Shown here piece after piece: positions 6,339 to 14,069 of a DNA stretch of 15,482 bases. How positions within the stretch are numbered: position 1 is the stretch's first letter; every line of letters begins with the position of its first letter. The stretch is from JAVBKA01 sp031546715 (GTDB lineage Bacteria; Bacillota; Clostridia; Oscillospirales; UBA929): positions 1 through 15,482 of the forward strand of contig JAVBKA010000166.1 in the NCBI GenBank assembly GCA_031546715.1, given 5' to 3'. The notes beneath the pieces were generated by a model. The model saw only the letters and a program-made list of their open reading frames with translations. It was not told where the DNA came from and made no database searches. A program made the position numbers and the translations under genes.

Positions 6339-7190
6339 TTATATGTCGAAAAAAGTCCTGTCTATGCGAAAGACATCAGAGTTGACTGTCGAAAATGCGA
6401 TGCACTTGGAGTTTTGACCGTAAAGTAGCACTCGCTGGTTGTGGTCAAAGCCCTTTTGAGGCACGGGTCTGCCATGGCGCAAGTGGTTTTCGTCAACCTC
6501 TGATAGGTACATTTTTTTCTCGTTGGGAAACAACGAATCTATGGGCAACGCTTTATCCCATGACGCTGTTTCTAATGTAATTGCCTCAGACAGCGTGAAT
6601 GGTCCTGAGGCGTAACGGCGAAGAGTTGTCAGAACAGCACCGCAGCCCAAAATCTGCCCTAGGTCATGAACCAAGGTTCGCACATATGTGCCCGCGGAGC
6701 AGGTGACATGTAGTTCGTGAGCGTCGCCCTCGCCGCCAATGTACTGGATATCAGAAATAGTAACCGTACGAGGCTGACGCTCTATTTCAATGCCTTGCCG
6801 TGCAAGTTTGTACAGCCGTTGACCGTTAATTTTAATTGCAGACATCATTGGGGGAATCTGCTGAATATCACCCACAAATTTGGGAATTGCGTTAAGCAAC
6901 ACGGATGTAGGAGGGATAGGACGGTGGGTTTCTGTTACATTGCCTGTGATATCCTGAGTGTCTGAAATCAAGCCTAATTTCATTGTAACCCTGTACTGCT
7001 TTTCGCCTGCTAAAAAAGGCACGGCTCTAGTAGCCTTTCCCGCAAAAACTACTAAAACGCCTGTGGCAAGAGGGTCGAGAGTGCCGCCGTGTCCAATTGA
7101 CCGTTCCTTTAATATGCCTCTAAGCTTGGCTACGACATCGAAGCTCGTCCAGTCAGTGGGTTTGTCGATAATAAAAATTCCCGTACTCAT
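6339..7190 (-). CDS. truB: tRNA pseudouridine(55) synthase
   Basis: TruB isomerises U55 in the T-loop of elongator tRNAs to pseudouridine and also helps tRNA folding. The protein has 283 residues. The catalytic aspartate is Asp39 in GHGGTLDPLATGVL, followed by the KATR motif and by PPMMSAIKINGQRLY, with SAGTYVRTLVHDLG as the family's third block. The C-terminal domain is short, as in many Firmicutes. Its ATG overlaps the nrnA stop (ATGA), so it is likely read by ribosomes finishing nrnA, and no strong Shine-Dalgarno of its own is visible. In Firmicutes truB and ribF usually follow rbfA in this operon. Confidence 0.96.
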   Translation of the reverse strand: MSTGIFIIDKPTDWTSFDVVAKLRGILKERSIGHGGTLDPLATGVLVVFAGKATRAVPFLAGEKQYRVTMKLGLISDTQDITGNVTETHRPIPPTSVLLNAIPKFVGDIQQIPPMMSAIKINGQRLYKLARQGIEIERQPRTVTISDIQYIGGEGDAHELHVTCSAGTYVRTLVHDLGQILGCGAVLTTLRRYASGPFTLSEAITLETASWDKALPIDSLFPNEKKMYLSEVDENHLRHGRPVPQKGFDHNQRVLLYGQNSKCIAFSTVNSDVFRIDRTFFDI

Positions 7191-8140
7191 AGTTTTTCAG
7201 CGTAGGACGTGACTACAGGCATAAGTCTATTAAGCACCGTTTTGGAATCACCCTTAATCAATGCACCGGCGGCTAATGCGTGACCGCCGCCGCCGAACTC
7301 ACCGCAGATTAAGTGCGAAGCGGGGAAGCGTTCTGTTGACCTTATTGAAACCTTGCATTCAGTCGAGCCGTCAAGCCCGATGTCCTCTTTTATGAGAATA
7401 CCGATGTTGACGCCTGTGATTTGCCGTGTTAGGGCAGACAGATTGTCGTAATCGTCCTCACTGCCGTTGGCATTGGCGATATCGTCCAATGTAAGTATTG
7501 CAACTGCACACATTCCACCGTAAAAAAAGCGCAGGTTGCTGAGTATAGAGGTTTCGATTGAAATTCGTTCTCTGCTCTTTTGCTCAAACAGCAGCTCATT
7601 CAGCGGCGATATATTTAGACCGCTTTTCATTATTTCGGAAGCGACAAAGTGAGTAAAATAAGTGGTGTTTGAAAAACGGAAGCAGCCTGTATCCGTAGAA
7701 ACTGCGATGTACAGCGGCAACGCAAGCTCTTGTGTCATTTCAGCTCCCAGAGCTGTAACGATTTCGTAAATGATTTCGCCGCAGGCACCTCTTGAGCTAT
7801 CGACATAACAAATAGGGGCGTATTTTCCGCCCCCGATGTGATGGTCTATAGCTGCATTGATTTCAAGATTGGTATATTTTTTGCTTATGCGTTCTTTAGT
7901 TGCCGTATCAACCGTTATAGTTTTTGAAGGGACATAGCCCTCGGGATGAAAGTATGCTTCAGAAAAAGGCAGGTAACGGTTGGTGGTTTCAGGGTTTTTG
8001 GCAATATACGCAGTTTTTCCCAATTGTCGTATACCGACACATAAAGCAACGGCACTGCCAATGGAGTCACCGTCTGGTCGAGTATGAGTGATAATCAGAA
8101 AATTATCATTTTCCTTAATTAAGTTAAGGACGCTCTCCAT
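7187..8140 (-). CDS. nrnA: DHH-family phosphoesterase, NrnA-like (nano-RNase / pAp phosphatase)
   Basis: NrnA proteins hydrolyse 2-5 nt RNAs and 3'-phosphoadenosine-5'-phosphate using manganese. From the ATG at 8140 (317 residues), metal-binding blocks appear in order: THTRPDGDS (18-26), VDTA (77-80), the DHH triad (99-101) and STDTG (148-152). The C-terminal DHHA1 substrate domain ends in GGGGHALAAGA. I prefer ATG 8140 to the longer frame from 8170 because AGGA lies eight bases upstream and the shorter product starts like the family. The gene overlaps the end of rbfA by 17 bases and truB by four. An NrnA gene between rbfA and truB is common in clostridia; Bacillus has it elsewhere. Substrate preference cannot be read from the sequence. 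Confidence 0.92.
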   Translation of the reverse strand: MESVLNLIKENDNFLIITHTRPDGDSIGSAVALCVGIRQLGKTAYIAKNPETTNRYLPFSEAYFHPEGYVPSKTITVDTATKERISKKYTNLEINAAIDHHIGGGKYAPICYVDSSRGACGEIIYEIVTALGAEMTQELALPLYIAVSTDTGCFRFSNTTYFTHFVASEIMKSGLNISPLNELLFEQKSRERISIETSILSNLRFFYGGMCAVAILTLDDIANANGSEDDYDNLSALTRQITGVNIGILIKEDIGLDGSTECKVSIRSTERFPASHLICGEFGGGGHALAAGALIKGDSKTVLNRLMPVVTSYAEKL

Positions 8141-8498
8141 CAACGTCATCCTTTTTAGTAGCTTCGTCACTATACGTCACTGTATTAAGCAGTGACAGTA
8201 TTCTAGAACCTTCTTTAATTGAGTCATCTGCGACAAATAAAAGTTGAGGAACATGACGCAAGCCAACAGTGTGAGCTACCTCACGGCGCAAAAGTCCAGC
8301 GGCGCTTTTTAAGCCCTTAACGACTTCAACCGTATCAGCGAGGGAACTGATATAAATCTTGCTGTAGCTAAGGTCACGGGTGGTGTCAACTCTTGTAATA
8401 GAGACAACACCCGTAACTCTTGGGTCTTTAAGTGTGGGAATAATTGAAGAAAGTGCGCGCATAATTTCGCCGTTTATTTGCTCGTTACGATTACTCAT
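8124..8498 (-). CDS. rbfA: Ribosome-binding factor A (30S maturation factor)
   Basis: RbfA is a small KH-fold protein that binds the 30S subunit near the 5' end of 16S rRNA during maturation and cold adaptation. The 124 residues cover the family, with the typical start (RNEQINGEIMRALSSII), DPRVTGVVSITRV as the core strand block, then DLSYSKIYIS and LRREVAHTVGLRHVPQL. The C-terminal tail is short, acidic and lysine-containing. The ATG overlaps the infB stop by four bases and has GGAAGAG eight bases upstream. The infB-rbfA order is conserved in most bacteria; the YlxP gene found between them in Bacillus is absent. Confidence 0.96.
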   Translation of the reverse strand: MSNRNEQINGEIMRALSSIIPTLKDPRVTGVVSITRVDTTRDLSYSKIYISSLADTVEVVKGLKSAAGLLRREVAHTVGLRHVPQLLFVADDSIKEGSRILSLLNTVTYSDEATKKDDVDGERP

Positions 8499-10921
8499 TG
8501 TTTAATCTCTTCCATAATGAAGGCTTCGATAATGTCGCCTTCCTTCAAGTCGTTGTAATGGTCAATGGAAAGACCGCATTCGTAGCCTTGTGCGACTTCT
8601 TTTGCGTCATCTTTAAAGCGTTTCAAAGAAGCAAGAGTGCCTTCGTGGATAACTATGCTGTCTCGGAGGAGGCGAACTCCTGCGTTGCGGACAATTTTTC
8701 CATCAAGGACATAACAGCCTGCAATTGTACCAATGCCTGAAACCTTAAATGTCTGGCGAACTTCGCAGCGTCCGAGGACAGATTCTTTAAATTTAGGTGT
8801 GAGCATACCCTTGATGGCAGCTTCAATCTCGTTTATGCAGTCATAAATAACGCGGTACAGGCGAATGTCAACACCTGCACGGTCTGCGCTGGCACGGCAG
8901 GAAGGGTCAGGACGAACGTTGAAGCCGATAATAATCGACTGAGATGTGGAGGCAAGAAGAATGTCTGATTCGTTGATTGCGCCGACTGCGGAGTGAACAA
9001 CACGAACGCGTACTTCTTCGTTGTTAATCTTTTCCAAGGAGGCGCGAACCGCTTCGGCACTGCCCATAACGTCCGCTTTAATGATAATGTTCAAATCCTT
9101 GATTTTTCCGTCAGAAATTTGAGCATAAATATCTTCAAGTGATACCTTTGTAACGGCAGTACGGTCGTTTTGGTCGTCCTTTTCCTGTTGCTTGCGTTGC
9201 TCGACAAGCTCACGAGCCATGCGCTCGTCAGAAACTGTGTAGAAAGTATCGCCTGCACCTGGAACTTCTGAAAGACCAATAATTTCAACTGGTACAGAAG
9301 GACCTGCTTCAGGGATTTTTTGACCCTTATCGTTGTTCATAGCACGAATTCTGCCGACGGTTTTGCCTGCGATGACAATGTCGCCTGTTTTAAGCGTACC
9401 GTTGAGAACCAGCATTGTGGCAACAGGACCGCGACCCTTTTCTAAGCGGGCTTCGATAACTGTTCCTCGTGCAGAACGATTGGGGTTTGCACGAAGGTTG
9501 CGCATTTCTGCGGTAAGCAAAATCATTTCAAGAAGATTGTCAATGCCTTCGCCTGTTTTTGCAGAAATATTGCATATAATAGTGTCGCCGCCGTATGCTT
9601 CCGCAACTAGCTCGTACTCTGTAAGCTGCTGCATAATGCGGTCAGGATTTGCTTCGGGTTTATCCATTTTATTAATAGCGACAATAATCGGAATATCGGC
9701 GGCTTTAGCATGACTTATGGCTTCGATGGTTTGCGGCATAATACCATCATCAGCGGCAACGACTAAAATGGCGATATCTGTGACAGATGCGCCGCGCTGA
9801 CGCATAGAGGTAAACGCAGCATGACCAGGTGTATCGAGGAAGGTGACATGTCCTTCGTTGACATCGATGCGATATGCGCCGATATGCTGAGTAATGCCTC
9901 CAAATTCGCCTGAAACAACGCTTGCTTTACGAACATAGTCCAGCAAGCTAGTTTTACCGTGGTCAACATGCCCCATAACGACGACAATTGGGTCGCGGGC
10001 TTCGAGATTGTCGTCAGTATCAACGCTATCGTCGATTAGCTGTTCCTCAATGGTGACAATTACTTCACGGGTGACCTTTGCCCCGAATTCCAAGGCAATA
10101 AGGGACGCTGTTTCAAAGTCAATAAGCTGAGACAAGGACGCCATGACACCAAGGCTCATCAGCTTTTTAACAACCTCTGCACCTGTCTTTTTGAGCCTGA
10201 CAGCAAGCTCAGTGACGCTGATTTCATCGGGAATCATAACTTTTAAGGTTTGCTTCTTAAGCGCTTCAATTCGCAGGCGGCGCATGCGCTCCTGCTCCTC
10301 TTGCCGTCTTTTGTTAGAAACAAACTGAGTATTCTGCTTTTTGCCCGGCGCAACCTTGATTTTTTCCTTGCCCTGCTGCATTTTGTCTGCACGGTCGGGA
10401 ACAAGCTTATCAATGCGTTCGTCAAAGCGACCGAGGTCTACTTGACTTCCGCGGGTGTCAACAATGTGAACTGTCCGTGGCTTTACTAAAGGAGCTGCGG
10501 GCTTTGGAACAACAGGTTGCTGAGCAACCGCAGGCTGAACAGGCTGTTGGGTTTGATGAACGTGAACAGGCTGGGTAGGCTGAGCGGGTGACACCGAGGC
10601 TAATATTACGTTAGGGGCATCAGTCTGAACAGCGACTTCCTCGACCTTTTCAGGTTCGGCAGCGGCTACAGCCTCAATAACAGGCTCCTCAACCGGAGCG
10701 GGAGGTTCATGGTAAGTGACCGAAAACACGACCTCAATGCTTTCGACTTGATTATGCTGAGTAATGTGATCAAAAATCACATTCAGCTCGTGATCACTTA
10801 AGGCCTGCATATGATTTTTAGGCGCAGGGAAATATTGCGTCATTACATCCGCAACTTCCTTAGAACCTAAATCAAAATCCTTCGCCACTTCATGAACTCG
10901 ATATTTTACTGCTATGCTCAA
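8495..10921 (-). CDS. infB: Translation initiation factor IF-2
   Basis: IF-2 is the GTPase that delivers fMet-tRNA to the 30S subunit and promotes subunit joining. The 808 residues contain an N-terminal IF2_N-like fold (1-57), then a Pro/Gln/Val/Ala-rich disordered linker (about 70-150) and a charged helix (about 180-225). A second IF2_N domain (about 228-280) precedes the GTPase domain with GHVDHGKT (317-324), the switch I threonine in GGITQHIGAY, DTPGH (363-367), NKMD (417-420) and SAK (453-455). Domains II, III and the tRNA-binding C-terminal barrel (CEVRQTFKVSGIGTIAGCYV) follow. The start is TTG 10921, seven bases after AAGGGGG. It lies 24 bases after ylxQ. The linker is the only low-complexity part. 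Confidence 0.97.
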   Translation of the reverse strand: MSIAVKYRVHEVAKDFDLGSKEVADVMTQYFPAPKNHMQALSDHELNVIFDHITQHNQVESIEVVFSVTYHEPPAPVEEPVIEAVAAAEPEKVEEVAVQTDAPNVILASVSPAQPTQPVHVHQTQQPVQPAVAQQPVVPKPAAPLVKPRTVHIVDTRGSQVDLGRFDERIDKLVPDRADKMQQGKEKIKVAPGKKQNTQFVSNKRRQEEQERMRRLRIEALKKQTLKVMIPDEISVTELAVRLKKTGAEVVKKLMSLGVMASLSQLIDFETASLIALEFGAKVTREVIVTIEEQLIDDSVDTDDNLEARDPIVVVMGHVDHGKTSLLDYVRKASVVSGEFGGITQHIGAYRIDVNEGHVTFLDTPGHAAFTSMRQRGASVTDIAILVVAADDGIMPQTIEAISHAKAADIPIIVAINKMDKPEANPDRIMQQLTEYELVAEAYGGDTIICNISAKTGEGIDNLLEMILLTAEMRNLRANPNRSARGTVIEARLEKGRGPVATMLVLNGTLKTGDIVIAGKTVGRIRAMNNDKGQKIPEAGPSVPVEIIGLSEVPGAGDTFYTVSDERMARELVEQRKQQEKDDQNDRTAVTKVSLEDIYAQISDGKIKDLNIIIKADVMGSAEAVRASLEKINNEEVRVRVVHSAVGAINESDILLASTSQSIIIGFNVRPDPSCRASADRAGVDIRLYRVIYDCINEIEAAIKGMLTPKFKESVLGRCEVRQTFKVSGIGTIAGCYVLDGKIVRNAGVRLLRDSIVIHEGTLASLKRFKDDAKEVAQGYECGLSIDHYNDLKEGDIIEAFIMEEIKQ

Positions 10922-10945
10922 ATTATTGCCCCCTTAGAATAATGG

Positions 10946-11293
10946 TTAATCCATTTTTTGTGTTTCCGCTTGTATGTCCGCTTGTGTGTCTTTAGAAGCT
11001 GAAGCCAGTGCTTCGGAGATTGCGTCAGAAAGTCCCTTGTCCATGACGCCGACAAAGGCGCAAATGGATTTGCCAATGGAGTGACCAAGGGTACTTTTAT
11101 CATAAGTCAGCTTAACTATTGGTATGCCGTGCTTTTCGGAGAGGTGAAGGGCGTTTCGCAAAGTGCTGGAGCCTGCGTCGGAGGCTAGAAACAATGTTCT
11201 GCATTGCGTTAGCTTTTGCCCGATGCTGTCTGAGCCGTATACAACCTTGCCGGCCTTCATTGCCAGTCCGAGAAGCCGAAGAGCCTTATCCAT
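10946..11293 (-). CDS. ylxQ: L7Ae/L30e-family RNA-binding protein, YlxQ-like
   Basis: This is a 115-residue protein of the L7Ae/L30e/Gadd45 fold, whose members bind kink-turn RNA; YlxQ is not essential in Bacillus and its target is unclear. The family start is recognisable (LRLLGLAMKAGKVVYGSDS), followed by the alternating strand-helix pattern, then HGIPIV and LGHSIGKS. The last 20 or so residues are a polar Gln/Asp/Lys tail outside the fold. The start codon overlaps the ylxR stop by eight bases, with AAGGAAA just upstream of the ATG, so the two are coupled. The ylxR-ylxQ pair between nusA and infB is standard in Firmicutes. Confidence 0.9.
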   Translation of the reverse strand: MDKALRLLGLAMKAGKVVYGSDSIGQKLTQCRTLFLASDAGSSTLRNALHLSEKHGIPIVKLTYDKSTLGHSIGKSICAFVGVMDKGLSDAISEALASASKDTQADIQAETQKMD

Positions 11294-11564
11294 TATTAAT
11301 TTCCTTTTCTATTGCAGAATATATATCATCGGAAATATTTGCGTGTAAAGAGCGGTCTAAAGCACGGCTTTTTCTTATGCGCTTAAAGCATTCAGCGGAT
11401 TTGCAGACATATGTGCCTCTTCCAGGCTGTCTACCTGTACTGTCAAGAAGGACTGTACCGTCAACTTTCCGAAGTACACGAATAAATTCTGATTTAGGCT
11501 TGTGTTCACGACAGCCCATGCATTGGCGCATTGGAACGCGTTTTTCCGTGGATGCCGATGTCAT
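11286..11564 (-). CDS. ylxR: YlxR family RNA-binding protein (DUF448, RnpM-like)
   Basis: This is a basic 92-residue protein of the DUF448 family. Family members bind RNA, and the Bacillus protein has been reported to bind and modulate RNase P. Conserved features are RQCMGCREHKPKSEFIRV at 13-30, with the paired cysteines Cys15 and Cys18, and GRQPGRGTYVC around 44-54, followed by another cysteine in AEC. The ATG overlaps the nusA stop by four bases, indicating coupled translation. Position directly after nusA is the usual one. The length equals the family norm. Confidence 0.93.
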   Translation of the reverse strand: MTSASTEKRVPMRQCMGCREHKPKSEFIRVLRKVDGTVLLDSTGRQPGRGTYVCKSAECFKRIRKSRALDRSLHANISDDIYSAIEKEINNG

Positions 11565-12619
11565 ACTTCTTCTGAGGATGCGGGCTTAATGTCAATTTTA
11601 TAGCCCGTAAGCTTGGCGGCAAGACGTGCATTCTGACCTTCTCTGCCGATGGCTAAGCTGAGCTGTTCGTCAGGAACTATAACGCGGCAGCTTTTCCCTT
11701 CGGGCAGAACAGTTACGGAGATTACGTTTGCAGGAGCAAGTGCCTGCGCGATGTATTCCGTTGGGTCGTCACTGTAGAGAACGATATCTATTTTTTCGCC
11801 TTTAAGCTCATTAACAATATTATTAACACGCTGACTCTTAGGACCGATGCAAGCACCGCGGGGGTCAACGTTTTCGTCAGACGACCAGACTGCGATTTTT
11901 GTACGGTTACCTGCTTCGCGGGCGATTGAGCGGATTTCAACAGTTCCGTCATTGATTTCGGGAACTTCAAGCTCAAATAAACGCTTAACTAGTCCAGGGT
12001 GAGTGCGGGAAATAAGTATTTGAGGACCGCGGGTTGTTTTACGAACCTCAATCACATAAACCTTAATGCGGTCGCCTTCACGATAGTTTTCTGATTTAAC
12101 CTGTTCACCAGATGCTAAAAGAGCCTCTGTACGCTCTGCCTTGCTTCCGATTTCTAGCACTAAGCTGCCATTGCGAGGGTCAATTCTAGTGATAACAGCA
12201 GGTAAAACCTCATGCTCTTTAGAGGTAAATTCCTGAAAAATCATTCCGCGTTCAGCTTCTCTGATACCTTGAATGATGACCTGCTTTGCGGTTTGAGCGG
12301 CGATACGTCCGAAGTTTTTTGTTGGAATTTCAATTTGAACAAAGTCGCCGATGTCAGTGCAGGGGGTGTGCTCACGGGCGGCGGCGAGTGAGATTTCAAA
12401 CCCTGGATTTTCAACGGCTTCCACGACTGTTTTTCTAACGTAAAGATGGACTTCTTTTTTTGATTCGTCAAGGTCAACAAAAACATTGTCAGTGACACCT
12501 GCATTATCTCTCCGGAATGCTGTAGTAAGAGCTTGGGCTATTTTTTCATGCATATAGGCACGCGGAATGCCCTTATCCTTTTCAATAAGTGCAATGGCAT
12601 CAAAAAACTCGGCGTTCAT
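11561..12619 (-). CDS. nusA: Transcription termination/antitermination factor NusA
   Basis: NusA binds RNA polymerase and nascent RNA, promotes pausing and helps weak intrinsic terminators. The 352 residues contain the polymerase-binding N-terminal domain (1 to about 125) and an S1 domain (about 135-203). KH1 has GACIGPKSQRV (255-265), and KH2 has AIGREGQNARLA (323-334). It ends shortly after KH2, without the acidic repeats of E. coli NusA, as expected for Firmicutes. The ATG at 12619 has AGGAG with about 11 bases of spacing. It follows rimP closely (25 bases). The leader hairpin before rimP may let NusA limit its own expression; that link is inference. Confidence 0.97.
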   Translation of the reverse strand: MNAEFFDAIALIEKDKGIPRAYMHEKIAQALTTAFRRDNAGVTDNVFVDLDESKKEVHLYVRKTVVEAVENPGFEISLAAAREHTPCTDIGDFVQIEIPTKNFGRIAAQTAKQVIIQGIREAERGMIFQEFTSKEHEVLPAVITRIDPRNGSLVLEIGSKAERTEALLASGEQVKSENYREGDRIKVYVIEVRKTTRGPQILISRTHPGLVKRLFELEVPEINDGTVEIRSIAREAGNRTKIAVWSSDENVDPRGACIGPKSQRVNNIVNELKGEKIDIVLYSDDPTEYIAQALAPANVISVTVLPEGKSCRVIVPDEQLSLAIGREGQNARLAAKLTGYKIDIKPASSEEV

Positions 12620-12644
12620 GTTTTTGCAATCTCCTCTTTCTTAA

Positions 12645-13091
12645 TTAGAAAATGAATTTAAGTCTGGCAAGAGAAATGTTTTTTCTCTCAAAGACCTTAA
12701 TACTATCAAGTGTCAGTGTTTGTGCGTCAAAAGCGGTAAGCAAGCCTGTGTGCTCCTTTTGACCATCCTCGGCTTTATACAAGCGAATTTGAACATTGCT
12801 TCCTATATAACGCTGAAAATCAGTGTCACGCTTAAGAACACGCTCAACTCCGGCAGAGGAAACCTCAAGGGTATATGCTTTGTCAATTGGGTCGGCATCG
12901 TCAAGCAAGGGGTCAATAGCTTTAGACACCGCTTCGCAGTCATCTATAAAAACGCCGCCCTGTTTGTCTATAAATATACGGAGAACCCAATCAGAGCCCT
13001 CCTTTAAAAACTCAACATCCCACAGCTCTAAACCTAGAGCTGAGACAACAGGAAGCGCAAGGTCGGTTACGGTTTCGGTAACAGATTTCAA
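12645..13091 (-). CDS. rimP: Ribosome maturation factor RimP
   Basis: RimP assists assembly of the 30S 3' (head) domain with S19-type proteins. The 148 residues match the family. The N-terminal alpha/beta domain contains LELWDVEFLKEGSDWVLRIFID, then DDCEAVSKAIDPLLD and YTLEVSSAGVERVLKRDTDF with the S-S-x-G motif. The C-terminal SH3-like barrel covers about 95-148. The start is TTG 13091, and an in-frame stop two codons upstream prevents extension. The Shine-Dalgarno is weak (GTGAGATGAG), so translation may be modest. It is the first gene of the nusA-infB operon, as in most bacteria. Confidence 0.94.
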   Translation of the reverse strand: MKSVTETVTDLALPVVSALGLELWDVEFLKEGSDWVLRIFIDKQGGVFIDDCEAVSKAIDPLLDDADPIDKAYTLEVSSAGVERVLKRDTDFQRYIGSNVQIRLYKAEDGQKEHTGLLTAFDAQTLTLDSIKVFERKNISLARLKFIF

Positions 13092-13131
13092 TTACTCATC
13101 TCACTTCACAAAAGGCCTAATTCAACAAGAA

Positions 13132-13152
13132 AGAGTGGGAAACTCCCACTCT
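13132..13152 (-). promoter_or_regulatory. rimP leader hairpin, candidate NusA-responsive attenuator
   Basis: On the minus strand a perfect 9-bp stem, AGAGTGGGA with TCCCACTCT, closes a 3-base loop (GTT). An interrupted U-tract follows (TTCTTGTT). The hairpin begins about 22 bases after the predicted start of transcription and ends about 40 bases before the rimP start codon. A strong stem with a poor U-tract is the kind of terminator that needs NusA. In Bacillus subtilis nusA is known to be autoregulated by NusA-dependent termination in its operon leader. Confidence 0.68.
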
Positions 13153-13180
13153 CCAAGATACACCTTCTACTTACGAAAAC

Positions 13181-13208
13181 ATTATATCACAAATATCTGA
13201 ATTTGCAA
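13181..13208 (-). promoter_or_regulatory. Sigma-A promoter of the rimP-nusA-infB operon
   Basis: On the minus strand TTGCAA (13208-13203) and a perfect TATAAT (13186-13181) are 16 bases apart, and TGA directly before the -10 makes it an extended -10 promoter. Transcription should start near 13174, giving a leader of about 83 bases with the attenuator-like hairpin. This is the only strong promoter I see for the nine-gene operon. Confidence 0.8.
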
Positions 13209-13223
13209 GCATTTTTTTAATCA

Positions 13224-13266
13224 ATGCTAATTCGCATTAAAAATGTGTTTTAACGCGAATTAGCAT
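13224..13266. repeat. 43-bp inverted repeat between spoVT and the rimP promoter
   Basis: ATGCTAATTCGC (13224-13235) pairs perfectly with GCGAATTAGCAT (13255-13266). After one A-C mismatch a second helix, TTAAAA with TTTTAA, closes a 5-base loop. The total is 18 pairs over 43 bases. It starts 28 bases after the spoVT stop, where a terminator is expected. On the minus strand, however, it is followed by TGATTAAAAAAA and not by T, so it is not a classical intrinsic terminator. It may protect the spoVT mRNA end or act as a protein site beside the rimP -35 box. Confidence 0.75.
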
Positions 13267-13294
13267 GCCCTGAAGGTCGTCTTGCTTACAGTGG

Positions 13295-13837
13295 TTAGGA
13301 CTCCATTTGTTTTCCGAGGAAGCCCGCCACAGTTTGCGACAGCTTGTATTCAGTGTCTGTAAAGGCTTGTCCGTTTTCGGGCAATATGAATAAAACTGAG
13401 CCGGAAATATCGCCTTCGGCGAGAATTGGAGCGGCAACTCCTGCGTAATATTTATCCTGACCATCAACTACGGCGACTTTATGCTCACCGTTTTTGTACT
13501 GGTAAACCTGACGAGCCTCCATAAGCTTTTCAAGCTCTTCGCCGATACGCTTATCCATAAGCTCACGTCTTGGTGTACCTGATACGGCGATGATAACATC
13601 ACGGTCACAAATTGCAACTACGTAGCCGGTTGTTTTGCCGAGAGTTTCACACATTTGTGCGGCGAAGGATGACATTTCACCCATGGGGGAATATTTTTTG
13701 AATATTACCTCGCCGTCCTTATCGGTGTAAATCTCCAGCGGGTCGCCCTCGCGAATGCGCATTGTTCTGCGAATCTCTTTTGGGATAACAACACGACCGA
13801 GGTCGTCTATGCGTCTTACTATACCTGTTGCTTTCAT
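13295..13837 (-). CDS. spoVT: Stage V sporulation protein T (AbrB-type regulator)
   Basis: SpoVT is a DNA-binding regulator made in the forespore under sigma-G that tunes late sporulation and germination genes. The N-terminal swapped-hairpin AbrB domain reads VRRIDDLGRVVIPKEIRR, then MRIREGDPLEIY (residues 7-42). The rest (about 55-180) is the GAF-like sensor domain characteristic of SpoVT and absent from AbrB itself. At 180 residues the length is close to Bacillus SpoVT (178). The ATG has a strong AGGAGG eight bases upstream, and a sigma-G-like promoter lies about 30 bases before the start. In Bacillus spoVT follows mfd; here it sits upstream of the rimP operon, separated by an inverted repeat and a new promoter. 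Confidence 0.95.
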   Translation of the reverse strand: MKATGIVRRIDDLGRVVIPKEIRRTMRIREGDPLEIYTDKDGEVIFKKYSPMGEMSSFAAQMCETLGKTTGYVVAICDRDVIIAVSGTPRRELMDKRIGEELEKLMEARQVYQYKNGEHKVAVVDGQDKYYAGVAAPILAEGDISGSVLFILPENGQAFTDTEYKLSQTVAGFLGKQMES

Positions 13838-13868
13838 TAGAACCCTCCTATTGGTTTAAGTTCAGAAA

Positions 13869-13898
13869 TAGTATTCGCAAGATTTCCCATAATATGCA
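13869..13898 (-). promoter_or_regulatory. Candidate sigma-G promoter of spoVT
   Basis: On the minus strand TGCATA (13898-13893) and AATACTA (13875-13869) are separated by 17 bases. The sigma-G consensus is close to TGAATA, 17-18 bases, CATACTA, so this matches at 11 of 13 positions with correct spacing. It would start transcription about 25 bases before the coding start. Forespore expression of spoVT by sigma-G is established in Bacillus; here it is inferred. Confidence 0.55.
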
Positions 13899-13919
13899 GT
13901 TTAATTTATATGTGGTTTT

Positions 13920-14024
13920 TTATATAGCGAGACTTGACCCACTGGCGGTTAAGTACACGTTAGTGTCATCTGACGAAAGTTCAATTCTTTCCCTAATTAC
14001 ATCAGCAGCATTGGTAATTTTATA
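13920..14024 (-). pseudogene. Possible decayed coding remnant (34 codons)
   Basis: Between spoVT and the glycoside hydrolase pseudogene, a short open stretch on the minus strand encodes a protein-like tail containing ADVIRERIELSSDDTNVYL, ending at TAA 13920-13922. It is in the same frame as the hydrolase remnant but separated from it by three stop codons, and it has no start or ribosome binding site. I recognise no family. It could be a vestige of a former upstream gene or simply chance. The rest of 13838-14069 holds only the spoVT promoter. Confidence 0.2.
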
Positions 14025-14069
14025 TTAAAAGTATTTTCCTGTTCAGAAACCGTTGGCGGTGAAATAATA

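Noticed and set aside
8141..8170. NrnA start at 8170
   Set aside because: ATG 8140 has AGGA at eight bases and gives the usual family N-terminus; the longer start has no Shine-Dalgarno.
9333..9713. 126-codon plus-strand frame inside infB
   Set aside because: It is antisense to the GTPase and domain II region of IF-2, with no Shine-Dalgarno and no recognisable domain.
10490..10700. Tandem repeat or foreign insertion in infB
   Set aside because: The Pro/Gln/Val-rich stretch is the normal variable linker of IF-2, and the frame is intact.
11119..11589. 156-codon plus-strand frame over ylxQ and ylxR
   Set aside because: It lies antisense to two well-conserved genes, has no ribosome binding site, and its composition is cysteine- and arginine-rich as expected of a shadow frame.
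12823..13200. 125-codon plus-strand frame over rimP and its leader
   Set aside because: It is antisense to rimP and covers its promoter; there is no initiation signal.
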